Positions 23,164-34,440 of a stretch of DNA of 64,000 nucleotides are shown piece after piece; within the stretch, counting starts at the first letter, position 1; each line of letters begins with the position of its first letter. Under the pieces are notes generated by a model. The model was not told where the DNA came from, made no database searches, and worked only from the letters and a program-made list of their open reading frames with translations. The translations under genes and the position numbers were made by a program. This DNA comes from Amborella trichopoda (taxonomy: Eukaryota; Streptophyta; Magnoliopsida; Amborellales; Amborellaceae). The stretch lies in the NCBI RefSeq assembly GCF_000471905.2, contig NW_006499973.1, forward strand, positions 5,281,046 through 5,345,045, written 5' to 3'.

Positions 23164-23727
23164 TCATACACGAAAGCATTTGACCCCATCATTGAGGGGT
23201 AGAGTTGGGTGCCACTCCACTACATCCTCTAGCAATCTCATTTTTTGAACCATCAGGTATGCCACTAATATTACGGCTTTCTGGCTTAAGGTGTCGGCTA
23301 CCACGTTAGTCTTGCCCAGATGGTAATCGCTTGTATAGTCGTAATCATTCAATAGGTCCATCCATCTTCTTTGCCTCATATTTAACTCCTTCTGGGAAAA
23401 TAGGTACTTGAGGCTCTTATGATCCGTGACCACCTTGAATTGAGCCCCATAGAGGTAGTGTCTCCAGATCTTCAATGCAAGCACTATGACCACAAGCTCC
23501 AAGTCATGAGCTGGATAGTTTTGCTCATATAGCTTCAACTATCTGGAGGCATAAGCAATGACCTTACCTTTGTGCGTGAGTACACATCCGAGCCCTTTAT
23601 GAGAAGCGTTGGTGTAGACCACAAAGTCCCCATTTCCTTCAGGCAAGGTCAGTATTGGGGTTGTGGTTAGTCTCTTTTTAAGTTCCTGTAAGCTTCTCTC
23701 ATAGTCCTCTGACCACACAAACCTCAT
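23164..23727 (-). pseudogene. RNase H of element F (one in-frame stop)
   Basis: Frames 23539-23727 and 23164-23538 (minus) join at a single stop. They hold the connection and RNase H domain: LTTTPILTLPEGNGDFVVYTNAS with the usual catalytic YCDAS now YTNAS, then [24 protein letters not shown] and [11 protein letters not shown]. The Asp-to-Asn change at the first catalytic residue and the stop after YASR argue for inactivity. Confidence 0.85.
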
Positions 23728-23811
23728 ATTCTTCCGGGTCAGCCGAGTAATAGGAAGCGCTATCTTTGAGAATCCCTCTACAAAGCTCCTATAGTATCCT
23801 GCTAACCCCAG

Positions 23812-24474
23812 TCAGCTACGAATTTTGATCACATTTGTTGGTCTACCCCACTTAAGTACTACTTCAATCTTAGAGGGGTCAACCGTGATCCCATCTTTAG
23901 AAATGATGTTCCCAAGGAAAGCTATACTGGGGAGCCAGAACTCACTCTTGCTTAATTTGGCATATAATCTTTTTGATTTCAAAGTTTGCAAGACAATTCT
24001 CAAATGTTGCTCATGTAGTTCCCTGCTTTTCGTATATACCAAAATATCATCAATAAAAACCACTACAAAATCATCTAGGAAAGGTCTAAACACTCTCTTC
24101 ATCAAATCCATGAACACAACAGAGGCACTTGTTAACCCGAACGGCATCACGAGGAATTCGTAATGACCGTATTGAGTTTTGAAAGCGGTCTTTGGGATGT
24201 CTCCTTCCTTGACTCGCAGTTGGTCATAACCCAATCGAAGATCAATCTTCGAAAACACTTGGGCCCCTTGGAGCTGGTAAAAAAGATCATCAATTCTAGG
24301 CAGGGGATACTTATTCTTCAATGTTACTTGGTTTAACTGCCTATAGTCGATACACAGCCTCAGGGACCCATCCTTCGTCTTCACAAATTGGACCGACACA
24401 CCCCAAGGTGACACGCTAGGTCGGATGAATCCCTTATCCAACAGTTCTTGCAACTGTTCTTTCAACTCCTTCAA
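23812..24474 (-). pseudogene. Reverse transcriptase of element F (well preserved)
   Basis: A 220-residue open frame with the complete RT fingers and palm: [44 protein letters not shown], motif [36 protein letters not shown], and the catalytic [11 protein letters not shown]. It is the best preserved pol domain in the window. It is still part of a broken polyprotein, with a stop just upstream (24475-24480) and a frameshift after KWGRP near 23830, so it is listed as a pseudogene fragment. Confidence 0.9.
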
Positions 24475-24543
24475 CTATGCTGAAGCCATTCTATACGAGG
24501 CTTTAGAGATGGGAATAGTGCCAGCGACCAAATCTATCTCAAA

Positions 24544-25065
24544 TTAAATCTCCCTTACTGGAGGTAAGGATGGTAACTCTTCTGGAAATACCTCGGGGTA
24601 CTCTCTTACTACAAGTATCCCTTCTAGCTGAAATTGGACACCCCGATTTTCAACCACATAGGCCAAATATCCTTTACATCTCTTAGTTATGAGGGGAGGG
24701 GCCCAGAGAGAAGAAATAAAGTGCAAAGGGGGAGTATCCCTAGTGCCCTCAAAGTGTAGCTCAGTTTGGCTAGGGCGTTTAAAGGTCACCATCTTTTCAT
24801 GGCAATTGACGATGACATGGTGTGTGTACAACCAATCCATACCCAGGATAACATCAAAATCCTGAACACCTAAGAGTATCAAGTCTATAGACAGGTCACA
24901 CCCATCAATTGTAACGTTACAATGTCGATAAATCCTATTAGTTTCCATAGAATCCCCCACAGGCGTGCATACTACTAGAGTAAAATCAAGACATGCAGGC
25001 TCAACATTTTGATAGCAAGCAAAATGGGTTGCAATAAAAGAGTGAGACGAACCAGAATCAATCAA
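24544..25065 (-). pseudogene. Aspartic protease and protease-RT linker of element F
   Basis: The 173-residue frame starts MIDSGSSHSFIATHFA, the active-site DSGSSHSFI of chromoviral proteases, continues through ILGMDWLYTHHVIVNC and ends in FPEELPSLPPVREI, the linker into RT. The catalytic Asp is present. It is separated from RT by a stop. Confidence 0.85.
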
Positions 25066-25089
25066 GGCCTTAACTTTAACACCAGCAAT

Positions 25090-25767
25090 GGAGAGCGTAC
25101 CTTAGATCACTGAGGTGGACGCCTTGGCTTCTTGTTAGATGAGGGAAAATACTCATCCTTATGTCTTTGGTCGGTCCTTTATCTTTGTCATAGGGCAATC
25201 CTTAACCCAATGGCCGGGCTTGCCACACCTGAGGCACATGTTCTGCTTCTTGTAACATTCGACAGCAGTGTGGTTATACTTTCCACTATGAGAACAAACC
25301 GAGTGTCTGTCATTCTCTATGTTACCCGGGAAATTTCTCTGGGCCCTCTGGTTACACTGGTAAGGCCTTCCTTTAACGTCCCTCTTTGGAAATTGTCGGG
25401 GCTTGTTCCCAAATTTCTCGACGACATGGGCCTCATCTTTTCTTCCCTTCTTGATTGATGATCCTTGCAATCTCTCTCACTCTTCAGAGCAAGGTCTACT
25501 AATGGGGCGTATGACTTAAGGTTAGCTAATAGTACTCTCCCTCTAATGTCCAGCCGAAGGCCCCTTTCAAATTTTGCTGCCTTTCCACCTTTGTGTTAAT
25601 GATGTGAGGCACGTATCTAGAAAGATCTACAAATTTAGCGGCTTATTGCTCCACTGTCATACCCCCTTGCTGAAGTTCAATGAACTCTACTTCCTTCCTC
25701 TCCTTGATGGAGTTTGGGAAGTACTGACTCTTCTAAAATTACCTTAGGCTAAGAATCCTATACTGGC
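25090..25767 (-). pseudogene. Gag stub with CCHC zinc knuckle, element F
   Basis: 25159-25470 contains the nucleocapsid knuckle CLRCGKPGHWVKDC (C-x2-C-x4-H-x4-C). Toward the PBS, broken frames read KERKEVEFIELQQGGMTV, matching the C-terminal part of the gag capsid (KEVEFLELKQGNMTV type). Only about 680 bases lie between the PBS and the protease, so the N-terminal half or more of gag is deleted. Confidence 0.8.
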
Positions 25768-25780
25768 TGCTCTGATACCA
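25768..25780 (-). other. tRNA-iMet primer binding site of element F
   Basis: The minus strand reads TGGTATCAGAGCA, the classic plant PBS complementary to initiator tRNA-Met, four bases after the end of the 5' LTR. This fixes the element's direction as minus. Confidence 0.9.
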
Positions 25781-25784
25781 TGAT

Positions 25785-26791
25785 TGTCATGACCCCGCCC
25801 CCAACCCCTATTCCATACTTGATGGAGGGTGACCAAGAGCAGGTTCATGATCCCAAGGTAGCGCATGTCACTCAGTTCAGAGTTGACTCAACACCATTAT
25901 ATCGATGATCAAAGCAAACCATGGCAAAGAACTAAATCAATAACTCTAAATGCAAAATAAGTATTTAAAATTGGAAGGATCCATATGCAAATAAAAATGT
26001 ACTACATCAAATTCTTCCCAAAATATTACACTTGAGTCTGCATATTACATTTTTCCAAAATAAACAAAATTCAGGCTAAACTACCCAACCACATACAAGA
26101 TCTGAGCTTCTTCTTAAAGGAAAAATGATTTCGACTCCCAACTGTAAAACACGTACTTCACACCCTTCTGACTTGTCCATATCAATCTACAAGAGGGGAG
26201 ATATAGCGGAATGCGTTACAAAGCCCAATAAGTAGATCTAGATGCTACACATCATTATTCAGTCTATCCATGTGTCATGAATAGTTCTTTTAGTTATAAG
26301 AATTCACACTGAAAACGTCATATAAATTAGAAATCATATCAATGCATATATTATAGGCATCATATTAAGATGTCATGGTTAGAATTTAATCATTGCAATC
26401 ATAGTAATTCACATTCACTATTTAGGCATCAACCACTCACTCATTAGGTCACCGACTCCTGAAGTAGAAGCCCTATACATCGGGCCAAGCCAATCCCATT
26501 GTTTAGGACCTCTACCCGTTCCTCAAGAGGAAGGGTAATGACAAGTGGGGAAATCCACTTCGTAATGCCCTCATAATGACACACATGGTCCCCAGCACGC
26601 ATTGGGGTTTTCGGTAGGCACTTACCTTGCAAGGCATCATTCACTAATACCATTATATGAATTTCGAGGGGGGTCGGGGTGGGGGGGGGATGCGACCCTC
26701 CCATTTCACTTTCACCTAACTCCATCCTATTATTCAGTGAGTTAGAGAACATTGTCGGTATCACTTTTCTCAGCATAATAGTACCCACTAC
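25785..26791 (-). mobile_element. 5' LTR of element F, interrupted after 1007 bases
   Basis: Collinear with 18676-19682 of the 3' LTR with scattered substitutions and small indels. It stops at ACTAC, where the terminal TGGTTAG (plus strand) of element B begins; the other LTR copy continues with TAATGG at this point. The rest of this LTR was not found on the far side of B. Confidence 0.85.
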
Positions 26792-27529
26792 TGGTTAGAT
26801 GCCTCATTCTCGCCTTCCTGGTCAGGTTGACCTGGTGGCGCTTGTCTCGGGTTTCAAGGGTAACCCAGGACTTGAGATCGCTCTCTCAGGAACCTTGTTA
26901 AGAAACAAGGGCAACTACACCAATTGGTGGGAGAGGAATTTAATGTGAGGCGAGACACACCTCACCTGGGTCTGTGACTCACTCAGGATGACTCCCGTGA
27001 GCGCCCTCTTAGATAACGACAAAAAACCCCCCAGTCCTTCTATTGGTTCAAAATCGCTTCCCATGACTTGTACTCTCATGTTTCTTTGAACACACACACA
27101 TGGTTAATTTTACATGACAATTGGGTCAAGGGAGCCCACCTTGTCTTTGGGCGAATGCACACATGTGTGCACATCCAAAAGAAGAAGGAAAGAATAAGAG
27201 GATAGAGATTGGGGTGATGAAAGGAGAAGAAAGAGATAAAATAGAGGAGAGAGAAGAGAAAAATTTAACCAAGTGGCTAGATGGACACAGTAGGTAGACT
27301 AGTATAGTGATTGACGTAGGATGGTAGCAAGATGGTCACAGTAACTCAGATCGACACAACGACAATACTACTTAATAATATAACTAACACCGACTGGCCA
27401 GGCACGATGGTGAGTCTGTCGAGACAACAGGACGGGCATGGTAACTCAGACCAACACGGTGGCAATACTGCAGGATGACGAGACTATCATGGCAGTGTTA
27501 GACTTAGCATGTCTCTTGGTCAAACGAGA

Positions 27530-28000
27530 GGGGAAGAAGAAAGAAGAGAGAGAAGAAAGAAAGAGAAAAGAGATAAGAGAGGAGAAAAGAGAAGAAAGAA
27601 GAGAGAGAAAAGAATATAGATTGAGAGAGAAGAAAAAAGAGAGAGAAAAGAAGAGAGATTGAGAGAAGAAAGAAGAGAAATGAGAAAGAAGAAAATAAGA
27701 GAGATGAGGGAGAGGAGATAGAAGAGATATGAGGGCGAGAAGATAGAAGAGAGATGAGGGAGAAGAAGAAGAGAGATGAGAGAGAAGAAAGAGGAAAGAT
27801 GAGAGAAAAAAGAGGAAAGATGGAAGAGAAGAACGAGGAAAGATGAGAGAGAAGAGAGAAGGGAGATGATAGAAGAAAGAAGAAAGAAGAAAGAAGAAAG
27901 GAGGAAGGACAGAGACGAGAGAGAAGAAAGAAGAGAGAGGAAAGGAGAAAGAAGAGGAGAAAAAGAAAGGAGAGAGATGAAAGGGAGGATAGAAGAGAAA
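27530..28000. repeat. GA-rich (CT-rich on minus) low-complexity block in LTR B
   Basis: Almost pure purine on the plus strand, made of degenerate GAGAGAAGAAAGA units. All three long minus-strand frames here (up to 269 codons of Ser, Leu and Phe) are translations of this block and are not genes. Confidence 0.9.
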
Positions 28001-28650
28001 CATGGACGGCAATGAGGTTCCACCATCCATGACAGAGGAGAGAGAAAGAAGGAAAAAGCATAGATGGTGATAGGGTTCCACCATCCATGACAGAGGAGAG
28101 AAAAAGAAGGAAAAATCATGGACGGCGATGGGGTTCCACTGTCCATGACAAAAGAGAGAGAAAGAAGGAAAAAGCATGGACGACGATGAAGTTCCATCGT
28201 CCATGACAGAGAAGAGGGAAAGAATGAAAAAGCATGGACGGTGATGGGGTTTCATCGTCCATGATAGAGGAGAGAGATAGAAATAAAAAACATGGATAGT
28301 GATGGGGTTCTATCGTTCATGACAGAGGAGAGAGTAAAAGAAAAGGGAAGAAGAGACATGGACGGTGATAAGTTACACCGTTCATGACAAGGGAGAGAGA
28401 GAAAGAGAGAACATGGACGGCGATAGGCTCCGCCCGCCGTCCATAATGAGAGAGAGAAAGAAAGAGAAAACAGGGACAGCGATAGGTGCCACTATCCATG
28501 ACAATAGAGAAGGGATGAGAGAACATGAACGATGATAGGTTCCACTATCCATGATGAGAGAAAGAAGGGAACGGAAAACATGGACAACGATAGGTTCCGT
28601 CATCCATGACGAGAGATAAAGAGTTAGGAGAGTGAGAAGAAAAGACATGC
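28000..28650. repeat. ~62-bp minisatellite in LTR B
   Basis: About ten units, each with GGTTCCACCATCCATGACAG, a GAGAGAGAAAGAAGG spacer and CATGGACGGTGATG. The CCATGAC and CATGGAC parts are partly self-complementary, so a single strand could fold as a hairpin per unit. It occupies the place of the GAGACCTAGC array in LTRs A, C and D but has a different sequence. Confidence 0.85.
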
Positions 28651-28909
28651 ACGGTGATAGGTATTGCCGTGTGTGTCAGAAAGGACTCTGGCATGACCCG
28701 ACCCATCACTTGAGAAAGGGCCCGATTCAATGTCCTTGTCAGGGAATAGGGGAAGAAATGTCGCACACAGTGATGGGCATCACCGTGCACAATAGGAGCG
28801 AGAAGGAACTTAGACAGAGGCCCAGCCCACCACTCGGGTTAAGGCTTGACTCATTGTGTATGTTCCAAAGATAAGAAAAGAAGGTGGATGTCATTCTCAA
28901 CGATGAGCA

Positions 28910-29365
28910 TCACCTTTCACGTCTGGAGTGGAGAGAGAAAGAAAGGAACAGAGAGAGAAAGAATAAATAGAGTAAGAAAGGGAGGAGAGAGAAAGGAAAG
29001 AAATTTATGAGAGGAGGAAAGGGAGAAAGGATATTAAGAAAGAGAGAGAAGAGAAGGATGAGAGAGGAAAGAGAACAGAGAGAATAGAGGAAAGAATGGG
29101 AAGAGAGACATGCGTGCCAGTACCTACTGCTGTGTATGTCGAGACTGAAGAGAGAGGCAGAAAGAGAAAGAGAGAGCAAGACATAAGATGAGAGAGAAAG
29201 ATAGAAAGACACACTCGGCGATGGTTACTACCATGCGTGTTTGATGCTAAGAGTAGAGAGACAGAGAGAAGAAAAAGAGGAGAGAGAAAGAAAGAAGAGG
29301 AGAGAAGAGAGGAGGAGAGAGAAAGAAAGAAGAGGTGAGAGAAGAGAGGAGGAGAGAGAAAGTTA
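28910..29365. repeat. Second GA-rich block in LTR B
   Basis: Degenerate GAGAGAAAGA repeats interrupted by short unique spacers near 29105 and 29215. The frames 28910-29212 (minus) and 29241-29492 (plus) only reflect this composition. Confidence 0.85.
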
Positions 29366-30819
29366 CCTTCATCTAGGGGTACTGAACTTTTATTCTCTCT
29401 CCTCTCTCTCTCTCCGAGACGTGACCTCCAATCTCAAAGCTAACTCTCAATTTTTATTAATCAGAATCAAGGTTCCTTACAATGAGGTATAACATGATAT
29501 TTATAGAATTTGACCCAAAACATTGATGGATGCCTAAAATCTAATCTAATTGATGATAATTACAATTTACTTGAATTAAAATAAAATGTAAAAATGGGTG
29601 TAAAGTTATGGTTTTGCCCCTGCCCAACAATACATGAAATTCTAAAATAATCCATGTTGTTGCCTTAGAACATGTGTAATCTTTCATGAATGTTTCGAGG
29701 TTGCTCCGACGCCCGTTTGACGAAAAGATGATTAATTTCTCATTGGGATCGGCATGACGATCAATTTGATACCAACTTCAAACCACGGATCACATTTTTT
29801 GGGCACGATCATGCACCTTGAAATTCATATGAATCTTGGAAACTTTCGATCATTAGTGTGCTCATTTCTTGATGTATTTATTTGATTTCTTTGTTGAATT
29901 TCACTGAGACATCAAGATCGCATTGCACCAAATGTAGCTCAATTTCATGCCCAAACGAAGGTTTTACCATCTTGGTTTTTTACCGAAATCTTGAATCCAG
30001 CTGCCGAAATTTACAGCAACTTTATTTGCTTCACATGTGAAATTCATTCTTCCATCATGCGTGAGGTTTGGCCCAGATGTAGCCTCATACCTTACGCACT
30101 CGATGGAACTGGTCTTGCATCAATCCGATGTGCGAGCGCCGTGATATGGTCACTCAAGTGAGATGTGTTGCTACTGAATTTTTTGCAACTTTTGCTGTGA
30201 ATCATCATCTTCTCTCTAGCTTTTCTCTCTGCTCGAGCATCGTTACAGGTGTGCCACATATCAAAACACTCATCTTGACGAGACGAACATGTTCGAAAAC
30301 TTTGAGTGCGATCCGACACATAACGTGAGAGATATGAGTCCTGAAAGTTGCTGTTTGTGACTGTGAAAACCAGTCTTCTTCTATGGAGACTGGTGTAGGG
30401 AGGGTGCATGGGAATAGCGTGTGGCCCCTCCTTTTTCAGTCTTTTGCTCATAACTTTGTCTTGGAACATCTGATTGAGATGAAATTTGACCCCTTTGGAC
30501 TTTCAATCATGTTGGATCCAATGGAAGGCATCTCATAGCCATTTGATGCTCCAAAAATAAGGTTCCAGTTACAGGGTCTATTTCAGGGTGCTTAGAGGCT
30601 GATTTTTTTCGAAACTGTTTCTTTGTCTTTACTGCCTTAGACATGTCAGATTGCGACAAAACTTGGCAAGTGGCCTTTTGAAATCCTTTGGAATATTTTC
30701 ACCTGTCCTGGGGAAATTCTGAGAATATTGAAAACTACATTGTATATCAGGGCTTTATTGACCGGCTTCTCCTTTATTTCGCATCGGGAACCCAAGGTGC
30801 TGAAAAATGTTTTCAAACA

Positions 30820-30834
30820 GCTTGCCCCTCCTAT
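30820..30834 (-). other. Polypurine tract of element B
   Basis: The minus strand reads CATAGGAGGGGCAAG followed by C and the LTR start. Element CD has the related GGCAGGGCAAGC at the same place (53262-53273), and the bases upstream (GTCCTTCTCGCTTC) match too, showing that both are 3' LTR junctions. Confidence 0.7.
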
Positions 30835-31490
30835 GAGGGAAGCGAGAAGGACAACATTAAAAAAATTTCCTTTGGCTTTATTACTTTTTTCTTGCTAGCC
30901 ATAGGACCACGTGAATGTCTAGGAGACTTCGAGGGAGAAGAGACTTGAGCTACTGGTGGGGGACATCTCATGAAATTCCCATCAGTCATGTCAGGAGCTC
31001 TTTTCGGGTTCCGACAACTAGGGCTTTCAAAATCTTGTAGACCCAATTGTTCAGAGTCTTGGTTTGTCTGCCAGTTGGGTTCCTTGCTTAAGGGATTTCT
31101 TTTCAATCAGTCAGGGTTATTGTGTCCTCTGGTGCTGGTCAACATTTGAGGCTATGTTTTGGATAGACATTCAAGGAGCCCTTGGTGGGCGTGTGTGCTG
31201 GTACACATGGTTTATTTTTTGACAAGTAGGGTACCTCTGTGAGCCCCATCTTGTCAAGTCCAGTCAGGGGCTTTTTGTTGGCCTGTCCCGAAAGTATGGG
31301 CATGTCGGCTAGGGAGGGGTTTGGCGAGGCAGCCTCTTGGCAAGGTGTCACCCTGAAATCTTTTACTTGGCTTGACTGTTATGAGCCTTTGAGGGCATAT
31401 TTGGCTTGCCATTGTGACTCTCTTCTTTTTAGTTGGCTTCTTAAAACTACATTCCTTTAGCGTGGGACCCTGATCTGTCATCTTGGCGAT
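30831..31490 (-). pseudogene. Remnant ORF between internal repeats and 3' LTR, element B
   Basis: Minus-strand frames 31254-31481, 31139-31351 and 30831-31106 overlap in one stretch free of simple repeats. The last one contains VSSPSKSPRHSRGPMASKKKV before the PPT. Element CD has VSSPPKSPR then a degraded continuation at 53070-53240, so a protein-like segment occupies the same place in both. It is Lys/Ser/Pro-rich and I recognise no domain. Tat-lineage elements often carry extra ORFs after pol, but this one has no identified relative. Confidence 0.4.
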
Positions 31491-32339
31491 TCTTCTGACT
31501 TCTGAGTCCTTTCATGAACGGACTCAGACTGTCGGGTTCTTCTTAAAGCTTGTATTTTTTGGTCCGGATATCAAGGCATTCTGACACCAGGGATATTTTC
31601 TATTGAATGTTGGTTGAAGCTGCCCATGAGGCGTGTGCTGCATCAACTTGCTTATTGGTCCAAGCGCCCTTTACGAGTTTTCACTTGAACGGGGGAAGTG
31701 GCATCGTAGAGATGGTTTTCACCAACCTCCTTTTATTTGGGGCTCTTTTACCCATTACCTTACGGCCATGTCCACCCTTATTCTTCAACTTTTACTGACG
31801 GTGCCTTTTCGGGTTTTCACCATGCTTGGGTTTTTATTTTCACAAAACTCTCTTATTCATGCTTTCGTGACCATGCTCGTTCGTCTTTTTTACTCATGGT
31901 GTTCCCTTATCCAGGTATACACCATGCCTGTTATTCTCTTTTCTTTATTTTTTTTATTTTTTTTCTGTGAAGGCGTTGTTAGGGTCATTCCTTCAGGACC
32001 TATGTGAAGCCTTTTAACGTCATGCGACCAGGACATACACTATAGTTTAAGATCATACAGTTGGACCGTGGTGGAGATGGATGACAGTTGGTGGAGGCCA
32101 CGAAGTGAGTATGGTGGTGGTTTGATTCACTTTGGGGAGATGGCACGAGACAGCCTGCGAAAGATGAACGGTGTGTGGATGGAAGATGGAAAGTGGTGAC
32201 CCACTAGCTAACGACAAGTATAGATGGCTGGATGGCTCGCCGTTTTGTGAGTGTGGGTAAGACTCAATGGGAAATGATGGATGAGTTATGAAAATGGTGC
32301 TCACAGAAGGGGTGTGCACGTATGTGTGAGGGTGAATTT

Positions 32340-32910
32340 AAGGTCATGCCTCCTGGACCTGAGCAAAGCAATTTACCATCATGCGGCCGGGATGTGCATT
32401 ATGGTTTAAGGTCATATAGCTTGGACCATGGCTATAAAGTTAAAGTCATGTAGCTAGGACCATATTTTTAAGGTCCGGCAACTAGACCTCCGCAACAGTC
32501 TAAGGTCCTATAGTTTGGACCATAGCTATGCATTTTAAGGTCATGCAGCTAGGACCATGGCTGTGTAGTTTTAGGGTCATGCAGCTAGAACCATGCAGTT
32601 TAAGGTCATGCAACTAGACCTCCGCTAGAGTTTAAGGTCGTATGATTTGGACCATGCCTATGCATTTTAAGGTCATGAAGTTAGGACCATGGTTGTGTAG
32701 TTTTAGAGTCATGCAACTGGGACCATGCAGTTTAAGATCGTGTAACTAGACCTCTGTTACAGTTTACGATCGTATAGTTTGGACCATGGCTATGCATTTT
32801 AAGGTCATGCAGCTAGGACCATTGTAGTTTAAGGTTGTGTAACTAGACCTCCGCTACAGTTTAAGGTTGTATATTTCGGACCATGCAGTTTAGGGTCGTG
32901 CATCTAGACC
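32340..32910. repeat. Minisatellite with AAGGTCATGCAGCTAGGACC units, element B
   Basis: Units of about 30-45 bases carrying TTTAAGGTCATGCA(G/A)CTAG and GACCATGG or GACCTCCGC. It appears as the reverse complement at 50250-50790 in element CD, so the array belongs to the family rather than arising after insertion. Confidence 0.85.
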
Positions 32911-33199
32911 ATGGTGTCGGTTATCATGTAGGTGACGCTTCATGAGGAATAGGTCTATGGATGGCAATCCAACTCCTTGTGGATAAAATGGTTGAGGCCA
33001 TACACAAGAGAGGGCTCAGATGGAGATGGTGGCCTACCGAAGGTTGGCAAACAGACTTCACTGGGGATTAGGGGGGCAAGTGTGACTCCCTTGGGATGAA
33101 GGGCAGTGCCATGCTCATAACTCCAATAGGGATGGCAGGCCGGGGCACAGATGTAATTCCACTGGGGATAGTAGTAGAACACACATGACTGTAGCTAGG

Positions 33200-33440
33200 C
33201 TTAGACACGTGTGACGCTAGCGTCGGCAACAGTCACACGTGAGGCACCAACTTGAAAGGAACGACACTAAGTGACCATCACCGACAGTGTTGTTCACACG
33301 CGGCGTTGGTCAGTGACTTTCACACATGGCGTTAGTCACAGGTGGCATTGGTCAGTGACTGTCACAGGCGGCATTGGTCACGCACGGCGTTGGTTAGTGG
33401 CTTCCATACACGGCGTTAGTCACAGATGGCATTGGTCTGC
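33200..33440. repeat. Tandem GGCGTTGGTCAGTGACT-type units, element B
   Basis: Degenerate units with CACACGCGGCGTTGGTCA and TCACAGGTGGCATTGGTCA, about 40 bases apart. The GGCGTTGGT core is close to the GCCGGTTGGT core of the LTR minisatellites. Confidence 0.75.
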
Positions 33441-34039
33441 ATTCGGGCCTTGGGGCTGAGCCTAGCCAGGTCCTAGTCCATTACCAATTGATGTTTGGTG
33501 TTTAACAAGTGACGGTGACTTGTGTTCGGGCTTCAGGCTTGAGACTGACCCAATCTGGCCCATCGTCGTTTAGCCTTCGGGGACCTAACTGGTGTTCCCG
33601 ATTTGTTCGGGGTACTTCAGGGAAGTAGCATAAAATCCCTTTTCACCATTTTACCGAAGGTACAACATTTAAGGTTTAACAGTGAGAGACGGAACTTCTA
33701 GGTGAGGATTCTAGCAAGAATGCAAGGCTTAAAGGCAGTCGCTAGAAGTCCGGTGAGCAGCGATAGATTCCGGTAGAACGCTTACAAAGTTGCAGTGGTC
33801 AGGCGAAGAAAACAAGGGGTTTGTCAAGGTCTTTTGGGATTCCGATAGTGGTTCTAGGATATCGGAGCAAAGAAAACTGTGACTGATGGTGTAACAGAGG
33901 CTTACCACAGGCTTTTGGCAGTTTTTCAGGTGTTGTGGAGGAAAGGGAAAGGTCTGTCAATAGGTTTTCGGTGAGTGGAGGGATTTCCCAGTGAGAAATA
34001 GAGAGGTCGCAGGGCAGCGAATAGTCACAGGAGCTATAC

Positions 34040-34400
34040 ACAGCTAGCGTTAGCCCTTGAGAAACGCAGCCGGTGCTGAGCCTACACAGCCAACGTTAGC
34101 CCTCGAGAACACAGTCGGCGCTGGGCCTTGACAAACACAGCTGACAGTATCCTTGACGAACACAATCAGTGTTAGGCCTTGACAAATGCAGCTGGTGCTA
34201 GCCTTAATGAACACAGCCGGCATTAGCTTTTGTGAACACAGCCGACACTTGGCCTTGACAAACACAGTCGGTGCTAGCCTTTGAAAACACAGTCGGCACT
34301 GAGCTTTGACAAACACAGTCGGCGCTAGCGTATGACAAACATAGCCGATGCTGGGTTTTAATCAACACAAGTGGCGTTAGTCACACACGGCGCTAGTCAG
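34040..34400. repeat. ~30-bp AACACAGTCGGCGCT array, element B
   Basis: About a dozen units of the type AACACAG(T/C)CGGCGCTAGCC followed by TT(G/T)A(C/A)A. On the minus strand the core reads AGCGCCGACTGTGTT. It compares with AGCGCCGGTTGTGTT in the CD internal array (49710) and TAGCGCCGGTTGG in the LTR arrays. Confidence 0.85.
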
Positions 34401-34440
34401 TGCCTTCCACGCTAGGCGATAATCAGTGCCTTAGTGATTA

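Larger units (their letters stand above)
26792..30819 (-). mobile_element. 3' LTR of element B (4.0 kb)
   Basis: On the minus strand it runs TGTTTGAAAAC ... ATCTAACCA, same ends as LTRs A, C and D. It shares their conserved U3 blocks (30100-30480, including an ACTGGTTTTCACAGTCAC stretch) and the U5 tail near 26930 (AATTCCTCTC then a TGAGAGAGCGATCTCA block). A purine tract precedes it at 30820. The TATA-like TATAAATA (minus, 29496-29506) and AATAAA (minus, 29453-29458) lie in the expected order. It is longer than D because of expanded GA/CT-rich arrays (27530-29360). Confidence 0.8.
31491..34440 (-). mobile_element. Repeat-rich 3' internal region of element B
   Basis: Inverted counterpart of CD 48400-51660. 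The block 31560-31990 is the reverse complement of 51300-51660 (shared ATTGGTCCAAGCGCCC / GGGCTCTTTTACCCAT-type segments). 32340-32910 mirrors the 50250-50790 array. 33600-34040 mirrors 48830-49330. No pol remains: homology stops near 34440, where the PMD gene region starts. Frames here are not supported as genes. Confidence 0.7.

Noticed and set aside
27446..28255. 269-codon minus-strand frame rich in Ser, Leu and Phe
   Set aside because: It is a translation of GA/CT low-complexity DNA; three overlapping frames show the same composition.
31607..32007. Leu/Phe-rich plus-strand frames resembling membrane proteins
   Set aside because: They are antisense to element B and the hydrophobic look comes from T-rich DNA; the CD copy is equally antisense and broken.
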